The notes under the pieces were generated by a model. The model saw only the letters and a program-made list of their open reading frames with translations, was not told the DNA's origin and searched no databases. The translations under genes and the position numbers were made by a program. Below, in pieces: positions 24,470 to 32,996 of a stretch of DNA of 35,091 bases; positions within the stretch are counted from its first letter, which is position 1, and the number at the start of each line of letters is the position of its first letter. The stretch lies in contig JAZSQO010000121.1 in assembly GCA_045538015.1 (NCBI GenBank), positions 1 through 35,091 on the forward strand, written 5' to 3'. Source of the DNA: SIG598 sp045538015. Its GTDB lineage: Bacteria > Bacillota > Clostridia > Oscillospirales > Acutalibacteraceae.

Positions 24470-25885
24470 ATGAAAAAAATCGGCCTTCTGCTGTTGGTTT
24501 TCGTTCTCATCACCCTTGCCGGCTGCTCGGAAAAGGTGATGCTGGTGGATATCGGAGACAAGGAATATCCCACAAACGCCACCGTCCTTGACCTGACCGG
24601 CAAGGAGCTGGAGGATATAAATGTACTCAAGCGCTTCAAGAAGCTGGAGACGCTCATCGTGGAAAACACAGGCATCACTCCGGCGGAATACGGTAAGCTG
24701 CAGACTCTCCTGCCGGAATGCGAGATAGTCTGGTCAGTGCCGCTGCAGAGCGGCAGCTTCAGCAGCTCCTCGGAAGAGCTGAAGCTGGAAAGCCTTTCCC
24801 CGGAAGATGTTGATATGTTCGGCTATTTCCCACATCTGAAAAAAGTGACCGTGACCTCCGGAGACCAGTTCCTCGCGGACTTTATGGCTCAGGAGCATCC
24901 CTATGAGGTGCGGTTTGACCTGAACATCGCCGGCCTGACCTACGACCCGGAGGACAGCGGGATCATCAGCGTAGAAAATCCCAACGCTCAGGAGCTGCTG
25001 GAAGGCCTCCGGTTCATGCCCGAGGTCAGGGAAGTGAACCTGACCGGTGAGCTTCCCGACGACGGCCAGCTGCTTCAGCTGAAGCAGACCTACCCGAATA
25101 TCGCCTTCAGATGGACGCTTACGGTGTGCGGCGTTGAGACCGACACCATGGCCACCGAGCTGAACCTTGACAACATCCGCATGAAGAACACCGACGAGGT
25201 GGACGCGAAGCTGTCTCTGTTCCACCAGCTCGAGGTGGTAAACATGAATTACTGCGGCATCAGAGACGAGGACATGGCCGCGCTGAGAGATCGCCATCCA
25301 GAAACCAAGATCGTCTGGACGGTCAAGCTGAACAAGATCCACCACCTGCGCACCGACGCCGTCTACTTCATGCCCGCCAAGGTAAGCGGCGAGCCGCTGG
25401 TCAACGCCGACTGCGTCAAGCTCAAGTACTGCACCGATCTGGTCATCATCGACCTCGGCCACCACAACATGACCGATGTAAGCTTCCTGCAGTACACTCC
25501 CCATGTGGAGTATCTCGTTCTGGGCGACTCCTTTGTGAAAGACATCACGCCCGTGGGATATCTCAAGGAGCTGAGATTCCTTGAGATATTCAACACCGAG
25601 GTAACCGACTACTGGCCGCTGCTCAACTGCACCAATCTTGAGTACCTCAACCTGGGCTACACCTGCGCCGGAGACATGACTCCCATCAAGCAGATGACAT
25701 GGCTCGACCATCTGTGGGCGCCCTCGCGCTCCCTTTCCAAGCAGGATCGGCAGGATCTGCGCGACGCTCTGCCGGAAACCCACATCTGCTTCGAGCTGGG
25801 CTCCTCCACGGACAACGGCTGGCGCCACACTCCCGGATATTATGAGATGCGGGACGGCGTTGGAATGTACTATATGTTCGGATAA
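24470..25885 (+). CDS. Leucine-rich-repeat lipoprotein
   Basis: A 471-residue surface lipoprotein: signal peptide with lipobox LAGC, lipidated Cys19. The mature part has irregular leucine-rich repeats, for example ATVLDLTGKELEDINVLKRFKKLETLIVENT, LEVVNMNYCGIRDEDMAAL, DLVIIDLGHHNMTDVSF, and VEYLVLGDSFVKDITPVGYL (runs split here). The pattern L..L.l....i.d...L.....L resembles internalin-type rather than BspA-type repeats. It probably mediates binding at the cell surface. The ATG at 24470 follows GGAGG; a further-upstream in-frame codon lies in the -10 box and was rejected. It forms a single-gene unit with its own promoter and terminator. Confidence 0.8.
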   Translation: MKKIGLLLLVFVLITLAGCSEKVMLVDIGDKEYPTNATVLDLTGKELEDINVLKRFKKLETLIVENTGITPAEYGKLQTLLPECEIVWSVPLQSGSFSSSSEELKLESLSPEDVDMFGYFPHLKKVTVTSGDQFLADFMAQEHPYEVRFDLNIAGLTYDPEDSGIISVENPNAQELLEGLRFMPEVREVNLTGELPDDGQLLQLKQTYPNIAFRWTLTVCGVETDTMATELNLDNIRMKNTDEVDAKLSLFHQLEVVNMNYCGIRDEDMAALRDRHPETKIVWTVKLNKIHHLRTDAVYFMPAKVSGEPLVNADCVKLKYCTDLVIIDLGHHNMTDVSFLQYTPHVEYLVLGDSFVKDITPVGYLKELRFLEIFNTEVTDYWPLLNCTNLEYLNLGYTCAGDMTPIKQMTWLDHLWAPSRSLSKQDRQDLRDALPETHICFELGSSTDNGWRHTPGYYEMRDGVGMYYMFG

Positions 25886-25890
25886 ACCAT

Positions 25891-25922
25891 AAAAGCCGTT
25901 CCGGCCTCCGGGACGGCTTTTT
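25891..25922 (+). terminator. Intrinsic terminator after LRR lipoprotein gene
   Basis: AAAAGCCGTTCCGG pairs with CCGGGACGGCTTTT (one G-U) around a 3-base loop and ends in a T run, 6 bases after the stop. Confidence 0.85.
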
Positions 25923-25954
25923 GATTCTGTGGTACACAATTTTCTCCCTCTCTC

Positions 25955-25984
25955 TTGCAAAAGACGAACGTGTGGTGGTAAAAT
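25955..25984 (+). promoter_or_regulatory. Likely promoter of the alpha/beta hydrolase gene
   Basis: TTGCAA (25955-25960), an 18-base spacer and TAAAAT (25979-25984) precede the ATG at 26022 by 38 bases. Confidence 0.45.
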
Positions 25985-26021
25985 CAGTCTCATATTCTGA
26001 TATGTTTACGGAGATGAAGCC

Positions 26022-26978
26022 ATGAAGCTGTTATGGATACTGCTCGGCGCCGCCGCGGCTGTTCTGCTGCTGGTGCTGCTGATTACCTATGTGTGCTATC
26101 GGATGGCCTTTTACGCCCCGCGCAGAAAGCCGGCCGATCCCGACGCCATCGAGTTCCCCGAGGGCGACATCTATGTCCCTTATTACGAAAGCATGGAAAA
26201 ATGGACGCGGGAGACCCGGGCACTGCCTCAGGAGGATGTGTATATCACCTCCTTTGACGGCCTGACCCTCCACGGAAAATATTTTGAGTATGCCCCCGGC
26301 GCGCCCATCGAGCTGATGTTCCACGGCTACCGAGGCTCGGCCGAGCGTGATATGTCCGGCGGCGTTCAGCGCTGCTTCAAGCTGGGCCGCAGCGCGCTGA
26401 TAGTGGATCAGCGGTGCAGCGGAGAGAGCGGCGGCAGAACCATCACCTTCGGCATAAAGGAGCACCGGGACTGCCTGTCTTGGCTGGATTTCATGTCCGA
26501 GCGCTTCGGCCCGGAGGCGCGTATCATTCTGTGCGGCATTTCCATGGGTGCCTCCACGGTTCTCATGGCCGCGGGCAAGCCGCTGCCGGACACCGTCATC
26601 GGCGTCCTTGCCGACTGCGGCTACAGCCCCCCGAGAGACATCATCCGGGTGGTCATCGGCAAAATGAGGCTGCCGGTGGGGCTGAGCTATCCCTTTGTCC
26701 GGCTGGCCGCACGGCTATTCGGCGGCTTTGATCTGGAGGAATATTCCCCGATGGAGGCCGTGAAGCAGTGTCGGGTGCCGGTGATCTTCTTCCACGGAGA
26801 GAGCGACGATTTTGTCCCCTGCGAAATGAGCCATATCAACTACGAAGCCTGCGCCTCGAGAAAGATGCTTGTCACCATTCCCGGAGCCGGTCACGGACTG
26901 AGCTATCCCGTGGCTCCGGAAAGATATCTTGAGTCCCTGAGAGAGTTTTTCGGCCCGGAGGCCTCGGCAGAAAAATAA
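26022..26978 (+). CDS. Membrane-anchored alpha/beta hydrolase
   Basis: A 318-residue protein with an N-terminal membrane anchor (about 3-25) and an alpha/beta-hydrolase domain. The nucleophile elbow is GISMG with Ser174; the other triad residues are likely Asp262 (GESDDFVP) and His291 (GAGHGL). MFHGYRGS (99-106) probably provides the oxyanion hole. It belongs to the broad serine-hydrolase group (COG1073-like) of esterases and peptidases, acting at the membrane; substrate unknown. It has a GGAG site 10 bases upstream and its own probable promoter. The next feature is the T-box promoter, so it is likely transcribed alone. Confidence 0.85.
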   Translation: MKLLWILLGAAAAVLLLVLLITYVCYRMAFYAPRRKPADPDAIEFPEGDIYVPYYESMEKWTRETRALPQEDVYITSFDGLTLHGKYFEYAPGAPIELMFHGYRGSAERDMSGGVQRCFKLGRSALIVDQRCSGESGGRTITFGIKEHRDCLSWLDFMSERFGPEARIILCGISMGASTVLMAAGKPLPDTVIGVLADCGYSPPRDIIRVVIGKMRLPVGLSYPFVRLAARLFGGFDLEEYSPMEAVKQCRVPVIFFHGESDDFVPCEMSHINYEACASRKMLVTIPGAGHGLSYPVAPERYLESLREFFGPEASAEK

Positions 26979-27028
26979 ACCGGTTCTGTTCACTGCTGTA
27001 AATCGTTAAAATATTTTTGAAAAAACTA

Positions 27029-27057
27029 TTGACAAATGGTTTTGCAGGGTGTATACT
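27029..27057 (+). promoter_or_regulatory. Sigma-A promoter of the T-box transcript
   Basis: TTGACA (27029-27034), a 17-base spacer and TATACT (27052-27057) directly precede the T-box leader. Confidence 0.85.
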
Positions 27058-27064
27058 GCGCTCA

Positions 27065-27357
27065 ACAATTGAACAAAACAAACAACGACTGTGACGAAGA
27101 CGGTCGGAGCGCAGATCCTTCAGAGAGTTGGCGGCTGGTGCGAGCCAATGGAAAGGTGTTCCGGATGACCTATCACTTCCGAGACGGAGGACCGAAAGCC
27201 TCACCGGGCAAGTAGACTCCTTCCGTAATGCTGCGTAAAGGCAAAAGGCTTGTTGGAGCCTGGAAAGTGGCGGAATTTCATTTCCGCAAATTGAGTGGTA
27301 CCGCGGGTTTAACAACTCGTCTCAATGCAAAGTTGAGACGGGTTGTTTTTGTTTTTT
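27065..27357 (+). promoter_or_regulatory. T-box leader (tRNA-sensing attenuator)
   Basis: The leader carries the hallmarks of a T-box: a stem I with the AGAGAG/GGCGGCUGGUGCGAGCC distal region (27122-27146), the T-box sequence AGTGGTACCGCGG (27294-27306), and a terminator hairpin AACAACTCGTCTCAA/TTGAGACGGGTTGTT followed by a T run (27311-27357). Uncharged tRNA would stabilise the antiterminator and switch on the genes downstream. The specifier codon is uncertain. UAU (Tyr) at 27171-27173 lies in the expected internal loop of stem I, next to a UUC (Phe); both fit the aromatic-pathway gene downstream. It explains the otherwise gene-free stretch from 26979 to 27412. Confidence 0.9.
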
Positions 27358-27412
27358 CCAATTGTCGATTATGGCTGTTTATCGCCCAAAGAAACGAAAG
27401 GAGAAATTATCA

Positions 27413-29728
27413 ATGGACTTCAATCTGAAAGAGGTCGCGGGCAGAATCAAAGGCCTGCGCGAAGCAAAGGGCTACACCCCTGAGGAGCTGGCAAAGCTCA
27501 CCGGCGTGTCGGTGGAGGACTATCTGGTTCTTGAGAGCGGCGAGTCCGACTTCAGCTTTACCTTCATCTACAAGTGCGCCAAGGCGTGCGATGTCGAGGT
27601 CGTTGATATTATTGAAGGCACCAGCACCACTCTTACCTCATTCACCGTCACCAGAAAAGGCGAGGGCATGAGGATCGTCAAGAAGAACGGCTTTGTCTAC
27701 AATAACCTTGCCCCCAAGTTCAAGGATAAGCTCGCCGAGCCCTTCCTCGTCAAGTTCCCCTACCTCGAGGAGGAGCAGAACGTACCCATCAAGCTCAGCT
27801 CCCACAACGGTCAGGAGTTTGACGTCATTGTAAAGGGCTCCCTCAAGGTGCAGGTCGGCAAGCATATCGAGATCCTCAACGAGGGCGATTCCATCTTCTA
27901 CAACAGCCTTATCCCCCACGGCATGATCGCCGTCAGCGAGGGCGGCTGCGAGTTCCACGCTGTGGTACTCAATCCTCAGGAGGGACAGGTCAGCGAGGAG
28001 TATCCCGAGCCTCCTTACGCCGCCGCCAGCGCCAAGGCCAAGACCAAGGCCGCGGAGACCGCCGAGACCTCCTCTGTGGCTGACAACTTCATCGAATCCT
28101 TCTACGACGCCAACGGCGTTTTCAACGGCATCCGCTTCAAGAACGAGGACAAATTCAACTTCGCCTTTGACTGCGTGGACGCCATCGCCGCCAAGAGCCC
28201 CGACAAGCTGGCCATGATGTGGGTGGGCAACGACAAATCCGAGCGCCGCTTCACCTTCAGCGACATGAAGAAATATTCGGCCAAGACCGCCAACTACTTT
28301 GAGTCCCTCGGCATCAAGCGGGGCGACACCGTCATGCTGGTGCTCAAGCGTCACTATCAGTTCTGGTTCTGTATGCTGGCTCTGCACAAGCTGGGCGCCA
28401 TCGCCATCCCGGCCACCAACCAGCTGGTGGAGCACGACTTCACCTACCGCTACAAGGCCGCCAAGGTCAAGGCCATCGTCTGCACCGCCGACGGCGATGT
28501 TTCCGTTGAGGCCGAGAAGGCCGCCGCTGAGTTCCCCGGCATAATAAAGGTTCTCGTGGGCGGAGAAAAGGACGGCTGGCACGACTTCAACGTGGAGATG
28601 GAGCGCTTCAGCACCCATTACAACCGCAAGGATGATTCTCCCTGCGGCAACGACCCCATGCTCATGCTCTTCACCTCCGGCACCACCGGCTATCCCCGCA
28701 TCGCCACCCATTCCTACAAGTACGCTCTGGGACATTATCCCACCGCCCGTCACTGGCACAACGTCAATCCCGACGGCCTGCACTTCACCATCTCTGACAC
28801 CGGCTGGGGCAAGGCCCTCTGGGGCAAGCTGTACGGCCAGTGGCTGTGCGAGGCTGCCACCTTCACCTATGACTTCGACCGCTTCCATTCCGACGATATA
28901 CTGCCCCTCTTCAAGAAGTACAACATCACCACCTTCTGCGCGCCGCCCACCATGTACCGCTTCTTCATCAAGGAGGATCTGAGCAAGTACGACCTTTCCT
29001 CCATTCAGTACGCCACCACAGCGGGCGAGGCGCTCAATCCCGAGGTGTTCAACCAGTTCAAGAAGGCCACCGGCCTGACCATCATGGAGGGCTTCGGCCA
29101 GACCGAAACCACCCTCTCCATCGCCAACTTCGTGGGCTCCACTCCCAGAATCGGCTCCATGGGCAAGCCCAGCCCCCTCTACGATGTAGCGGTTCTGGAT
29201 CCCGACGGAAACGAATGCAAAACCGGCGACACCGGCGAGATCTGCATCCGCACCAAGGACGGCGCTCCCTGCGGACTGTTCATCGGCTATTATCTTGACG
29301 ACGAAAAGACCAGCGAGGTCTGGCACGACGGCTACTACCACACCGGCGATCAGGCCACCATGGACGAGGACGGCTACCTCTGGTATGTGGGCCGCATCGA
29401 TGACGTCATCAAGTCCTCCGGCTACCGCATCGGCCCCTTCGAGATCGAAAGCGTCATCATGGAGCTGCCCTATGTTCTTGAATGCGCCATCACTCCCGTG
29501 CCCGACGAGGTGCGCGGCCAGATAGTCAAGGCCACCATCGTTCTGACCAAGGGCACCGTGGGCACCGACGAGCTCAAGAAGGAGATCCAGGAGTACGTCA
29601 AGACACATACCGCTCCCTACAAGTACCCCAGAATCGTGGAGTTTGTTGACGAGCTTCCCAAGACCATCAGCGGCAAGGTTCGCCGCGTGGAGATCCGCAA
29701 GAAGGATCTTGAAAAAGCCGGAAACTGA
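27413..29728 (+). CDS. HTH-cupin-acyl-CoA synthetase fusion protein
   Basis: A 771-residue fusion. Residues 5-66 form an XRE-type helix-turn-helix (RIKGLREAKG, PEELAKLTGVSVEDYLVLES); about 85-188 a cupin-like domain (NGQEFDVIVKGSLKVQVG, LIPHGMIAV); about 225-771 an AMP-forming acyl-CoA synthetase of the medium-chain/ACSM type. The synthetase motifs are FTSGTTGYPR (Arg in place of the usual Lys), GFGQTETT, YHTGDQA, GRIDDVIKSSGYRI and GKVRRVEIR with the catalytic Lys. It activates a carboxylic acid as CoA thioester and may sense ligand or DNA through its N-terminus. The ATG at 27413 has AAAGGAG 9 bases upstream. The T-box leader suggests a link to amino-acid supply. Confidence 0.88.
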   Translation: MDFNLKEVAGRIKGLREAKGYTPEELAKLTGVSVEDYLVLESGESDFSFTFIYKCAKACDVEVVDIIEGTSTTLTSFTVTRKGEGMRIVKKNGFVYNNLAPKFKDKLAEPFLVKFPYLEEEQNVPIKLSSHNGQEFDVIVKGSLKVQVGKHIEILNEGDSIFYNSLIPHGMIAVSEGGCEFHAVVLNPQEGQVSEEYPEPPYAAASAKAKTKAAETAETSSVADNFIESFYDANGVFNGIRFKNEDKFNFAFDCVDAIAAKSPDKLAMMWVGNDKSERRFTFSDMKKYSAKTANYFESLGIKRGDTVMLVLKRHYQFWFCMLALHKLGAIAIPATNQLVEHDFTYRYKAAKVKAIVCTADGDVSVEAEKAAAEFPGIIKVLVGGEKDGWHDFNVEMERFSTHYNRKDDSPCGNDPMLMLFTSGTTGYPRIATHSYKYALGHYPTARHWHNVNPDGLHFTISDTGWGKALWGKLYGQWLCEAATFTYDFDRFHSDDILPLFKKYNITTFCAPPTMYRFFIKEDLSKYDLSSIQYATTAGEALNPEVFNQFKKATGLTIMEGFGQTETTLSIANFVGSTPRIGSMGKPSPLYDVAVLDPDGNECKTGDTGEICIRTKDGAPCGLFIGYYLDDEKTSEVWHDGYYHTGDQATMDEDGYLWYVGRIDDVIKSSGYRIGPFEIESVIMELPYVLECAITPVPDEVRGQIVKATIVLTKGTVGTDELKKEIQEYVKTHTAPYKYPRIVEFVDELPKTISGKVRRVEIRKKDLEKAGN

Positions 29729-29754
29729 CCGAATCAAATAACTCATCAAAAAGC

Positions 29755-29781
29755 GGAGGCAGGGTGCGGCACTCTGCCTCC
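29755..29781 (+). other. Hairpin containing a ribosome-binding-site sequence
   Basis: GGAGGCAG (29755-29762) and CTGCCTCC (29774-29781) form a perfect 8-base stem. The GGAGG inside it is the only good ribosome-binding sequence near the next gene and would be hidden when folded. There is no T run, so termination is unlikely. Confidence 0.5.
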
Positions 29782-29799
29782 CTCTGTATTTCCATCGCT

Positions 29800-31236
29800 A
29801 TGAAAAAGACATATGTAACCTCAATGCCCGATCACATCGGAGCCTTTCTGAAGGCCAGCCAGTGTTTTTCCGCTCTCGGCATAAACATCACCCGCGTCAG
29901 CTACAACAAGGCCGTGGATTCCCACACTCTGTTCATTGACGCCGAGGGCACAGAGGAGCAGCTGCTCAGCGCCGACGCGGAGCTTGAGAAAATAGGATAC
30001 CTCCAGAACGATTCCGACCGCACCAGCATTGTGCTCATCGAATTCCGCCTGCGGGATGTACCCGGCAGCGTCACCGATATCCTGACGCTTATCAGCCGCT
30101 TCAATTTCAACATCTCCTACATCAGCTCTCAGGAGAACGGCACCGATTATCAGCTGTTCAAAATGGGACTGTATGTGGATCAGTCGGCCAGCATCTCCCA
30201 GTTTCTGGCCGAGGCGGAAAAGCTGTGCCGGGTGCGGGTCATAGACTACAACCGCTCGGAGAAGGTATACGACAACAGCATCTTCTACAACACCTACGTG
30301 GCCGGTCTTTCGGGCATGATGGGTCTCACGGAAGAGGTAAAGCAGGAGCTGCTGGTTCATGTGAATCTGGCCATGCAGACGCTGGACGAGCAGGGACTTT
30401 CTCCCTACAGAACCTTTGACAGCATAAGCAAATTTGCCGAGCTGCTGGCAAAATCAAGAAGCGAAGCCTTTAACCCCAGAGTAAGCACCCACAGAATCAC
30501 CGAAAGCACCGAAATAACCCTGATCGAGCCGCCCTGCGGAAGCAACATCGCCGTTATCAGCAGCGGCGGCGAGCTGCTGTTCGTTGACACGGGCTATGCC
30601 TGCTACGAAGGAGAAATGCGTGAGCTGCTGGAGCGGCTCATACCAGGCTTTGACCGGATGCGCAAAACCGTTCTGGTGACCCACGCCGATGTCGACCACT
30701 GCGGACTGCTGCCTCTCTTCGATGAGATCATAGCCAGCCACCGCACCGCCCAGTGCCTGAAAAGCGAACACGAGGGCAAAAACGGCTACCGGGAGCAGAA
30801 TCCTCTGCATCGGCCTTACATCAACATCTGCAAGACCCTTACCTCATATGCCCCTCCCGACCCGGCAAGGCTCACGACGCCGTGGGATTACCGGGAGAAG
30901 CTTTCCGTGCCGCTGACTCAGATCGGCTTTTTCGATTTCGGCGAGCTGCGCTTCGAGGTATACGAAGGTCAGGGCGGCCACCTTCCCGGAGAGATCGTGC
31001 TCATCGACTACAGCCACAACATCGCCTTTACCGGCGACGTCTTCATCAACACCCGCGGTCTGACTCCCGAACAGGCGGAATATAACCAGTACGCGCCCAT
31101 CCTCATGACCTCCGTTGACACTGATCCCGAGCTGTGCGCCGCGGAGCGCAAGGCCATTCTCCAGCGGCTGGGCGTCGGCAGCTGGCAGATATTCGGAGCG
31201 CACGGCTTCAAGAAGGATTATTCGGTCAACATATAG
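29800..31236 (+). CDS. ACT-domain and metallo-beta-lactamase-fold protein
   Basis: A 478-residue cytosolic protein. Two ACT-like regions span about 1-150 (KTYVTSMPDHIGAFLKAS; FRLRDVPGSVTDILTLISR), the fold that binds amino acids in regulatory enzymes. The rest is a metallo-beta-lactamase-fold hydrolase with THADVDHCG as the metal motif, LLFVDTGYAC and FTGDVFIN. The activity is unknown; amino-acid control is likely from the ACT part. Start choice is uncertain: ATG 29800 gives the typical ACT beginning but has no ribosome-binding site, while in-frame GTG 29764 has GGAGG 5 bases upstream within a hairpin. It follows the ligase gene by 71 bases without a terminator, so it is under the T-box. Confidence 0.8.
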   Translation: MKKTYVTSMPDHIGAFLKASQCFSALGINITRVSYNKAVDSHTLFIDAEGTEEQLLSADAELEKIGYLQNDSDRTSIVLIEFRLRDVPGSVTDILTLISRFNFNISYISSQENGTDYQLFKMGLYVDQSASISQFLAEAEKLCRVRVIDYNRSEKVYDNSIFYNTYVAGLSGMMGLTEEVKQELLVHVNLAMQTLDEQGLSPYRTFDSISKFAELLAKSRSEAFNPRVSTHRITESTEITLIEPPCGSNIAVISSGGELLFVDTGYACYEGEMRELLERLIPGFDRMRKTVLVTHADVDHCGLLPLFDEIIASHRTAQCLKSEHEGKNGYREQNPLHRPYINICKTLTSYAPPDPARLTTPWDYREKLSVPLTQIGFFDFGELRFEVYEGQGGHLPGEIVLIDYSHNIAFTGDVFINTRGLTPEQAEYNQYAPILMTSVDTDPELCAAERKAILQRLGVGSWQIFGAHGFKKDYSVNI

Positions 31237-31295
31237 CGCTCTCTGCCGTTCAGCCGGAAAGCGTGCCTTTAATAATCAGGAAACAAGGTGAAAGG

Positions 31296-31733
31296 ATGTA
31301 TTTTGACGATATCAGGTTAGGAATGACGGTGGATATCGCTCCCGCCGTCATCGAAAAGGAGAAGATGCTCGCCTTTGCTCTGGACTACGACAACATTCCT
31401 CTGCACACCGACGAGGAGTACGCCCGGGGCACTCATTTCGGAAGGCTGATAGCTCCGGGAGTGATGTCCTTCATGTCGGTGTGGGCAAAGTATCTGGAGG
31501 TGGATCTTCTGGGCGAAGAGCTGCTCGCGGGAAAGTCCACAAAGATAGAATGGCTCAGGCCGGTTTTCGCGGAGGACGTTCTCACCGGCAAGGCAACCAT
31601 CACCGGTCTTGTCAGGCGCGGTGTCAAAAACGGCCTTGTGGAAATCACCATCGAGGCCTATAACCAGAACGGTGAGCTTGTCCTGACCGATATCACCGAG
31701 GTCATCGTCAAGTGCAGGCCGGCAAACGAATAG
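31296..31733 (+). CDS. MaoC-like (R)-enoyl-CoA hydratase/dehydratase
   Basis: A 145-residue hot-dog-fold protein. The hydratase motif is YDNIPLHTDEEYA...FGRLIAPGVMS, with the probable catalytic Asp and His in DNIPLH. The family hydrates or dehydrates acyl-CoA or related thioesters as a dimer in the cytosol. The ATG at 31296 is chosen because AAGGTG lies a few bases upstream and the protein then has normal family length; the open frame further upstream overlaps the ACT-MBL gene and was rejected. With the CoA ligase two genes upstream it suggests modification of an activated acid. Confidence 0.85.
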   Translation: MYFDDIRLGMTVDIAPAVIEKEKMLAFALDYDNIPLHTDEEYARGTHFGRLIAPGVMSFMSVWAKYLEVDLLGEELLAGKSTKIEWLRPVFAEDVLTGKATITGLVRRGVKNGLVEITIEAYNQNGELVLTDITEVIVKCRPANE

Positions 31734-31772
31734 CCACGGCCCCAAACGATAAGCCCCAGCGAAAAAGCTCTG

Positions 31773-31801
31773 TTGACTATCAGAGCGGAATGGTATACAA
31801 T
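31773..31801 (+). promoter_or_regulatory. Promoter of the DAHP synthase gene
   Basis: TTGACT (31773-31778), a 17-base spacer and TACAAT (31796-31801) lie 57 bases before the DAHP synthase start. A small hairpin, GCGAAG/CTTCGC (31813-31829), follows in the leader before an A-rich run. Confidence 0.75.
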
Positions 31802-31857
31802 ATCCAAGCATCGCGAAGCGAGACTTCGCCAAAAAAAACAGAACCGAGGAAACCACA

Positions 31858-32886
31858 ATGGGTATGAATTTTCAGAGAAAGCTGCCGATCCCTCAGGATG
31901 TAAAGAAGGAATTTCCCGTGACCGAGGCCATGGCGCAGGTCAAGGCAGCCCGTGACGAAGAAATAAAGGCCGTGTTTGACGGAAGATCAGATAAATTTAT
32001 TCTGATAATCGGCCCCTGCTCCGCCGATCACAGCGAGCCGGTGCTGGAGTACATCTCCCGCCTGCGCAGGATCGAAGATCAGGTTTCGGACAAGATCCTT
32101 ATCATCCCCCGCATCTACACCAACAAGCCCCGCACCACCGGTCAGGGCTACAAGGGTATGCTCCACCAGCCCGACCCCGAGAACAAGCCCGATATGTACA
32201 AGGGCATCGTCGCCATCCGTGAGCTTCACATGAACGCCCTGCGGGACTACGGCTTCTCCTGCGCCGACGAAATGCTCTATCCGGAGAATTACCGCTACCT
32301 CTCCGACCTGCTCTCCTACGTTGCCGTAGGCGCCCGGTCGGTGGAAAACCAGCAGCACAGACTGACCGCCAGCGGCATCGAAGTGCCCGTGGGCATGAAA
32401 AACCCCACCGGCGGCGACCTTCATGTCATGATGAACTCCGTCACAGCCGCCCAGTCGGGTCACACCTTCATCTACCGCGGCTGGGAGGTCGTCACCGAGG
32501 GCAACCCCTACGCCCACGCCATTCTCCGCGGCTATCTCGACTTTGCCGGAAAGAGCAGCTCCAACTATCACTACGAGGATCTCCTTCTGGTGGACGAGCT
32601 GTACGCCAAGGCCAACCTTGTCAATCCCTCCGTCGTAGTTGACACCAACCACAACAACTCCGGCAAGCAGTACCTCGAGCAGGTTCGCATAGCCAAGGAT
32701 ATCGTTCACAGCCGCAATCAGAACGACCATATCAAGCGCCTCGTAAAGGGCCTGATGATCGAAAGCTACATCGAGGACGGTGCCCAGAGCACCGGCGAAC
32801 ACGTCTTCGGCAAGTCCATCACCGACCCCTGCCTCGGCTGGGAAAAGACCGAAAAGCTGATATTTGATATCGCCGACAAGCTCTGA
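31858..32886 (+). CDS. aroG: 3-deoxy-7-phosphoheptulonate (DAHP) synthase, class I
   Basis: A 342-residue enzyme condensing phosphoenolpyruvate with erythrose 4-phosphate, the first step of the shikimate route to aromatic amino acids. Family motifs are IIGPCSADHSEPVLEYISRL, the PEP-binding KPRTTGQGYKG, ARSVENQQHR, GMKNPTGGD, VDTNHNNSGKQ and GLMIESYIEDG, as in AroF/AroG/AroH. Length is normal for the type. It has its own promoter but may also receive transcripts from the T-box block, as there is no terminator between. Feedback type cannot be read from the sequence. A second ATG two codons in is possible; a GAGG-type site precedes 31858. Confidence 0.95.
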   Translation: MGMNFQRKLPIPQDVKKEFPVTEAMAQVKAARDEEIKAVFDGRSDKFILIIGPCSADHSEPVLEYISRLRRIEDQVSDKILIIPRIYTNKPRTTGQGYKGMLHQPDPENKPDMYKGIVAIRELHMNALRDYGFSCADEMLYPENYRYLSDLLSYVAVGARSVENQQHRLTASGIEVPVGMKNPTGGDLHVMMNSVTAAQSGHTFIYRGWEVVTEGNPYAHAILRGYLDFAGKSSSNYHYEDLLLVDELYAKANLVNPSVVVDTNHNNSGKQYLEQVRIAKDIVHSRNQNDHIKRLVKGLMIESYIEDGAQSTGEHVFGKSITDPCLGWEKTEKLIFDIADKL

Positions 32887-32923
32887 GGATATAGCAGAGC
32901 TGCCTTTTACTTGTTTGTATGCA

Positions 32924-32965
32924 AAAACGGCACCCGCGAAACAATGGTTCCGCGGGTGCCGTTTT
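32924..32965. terminator. Bidirectional terminator
   Basis: AAAACGGCACCCGCG and CGCGGGTGCCGTTTT are perfect 15-base arms around a 12-base loop. It sits between the convergent DAHP synthase and small LRR genes and can serve both. Confidence 0.88.
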
Positions 32966-32996
32966 CAACAATAATCGCCTTTCGATGATAATCGCA

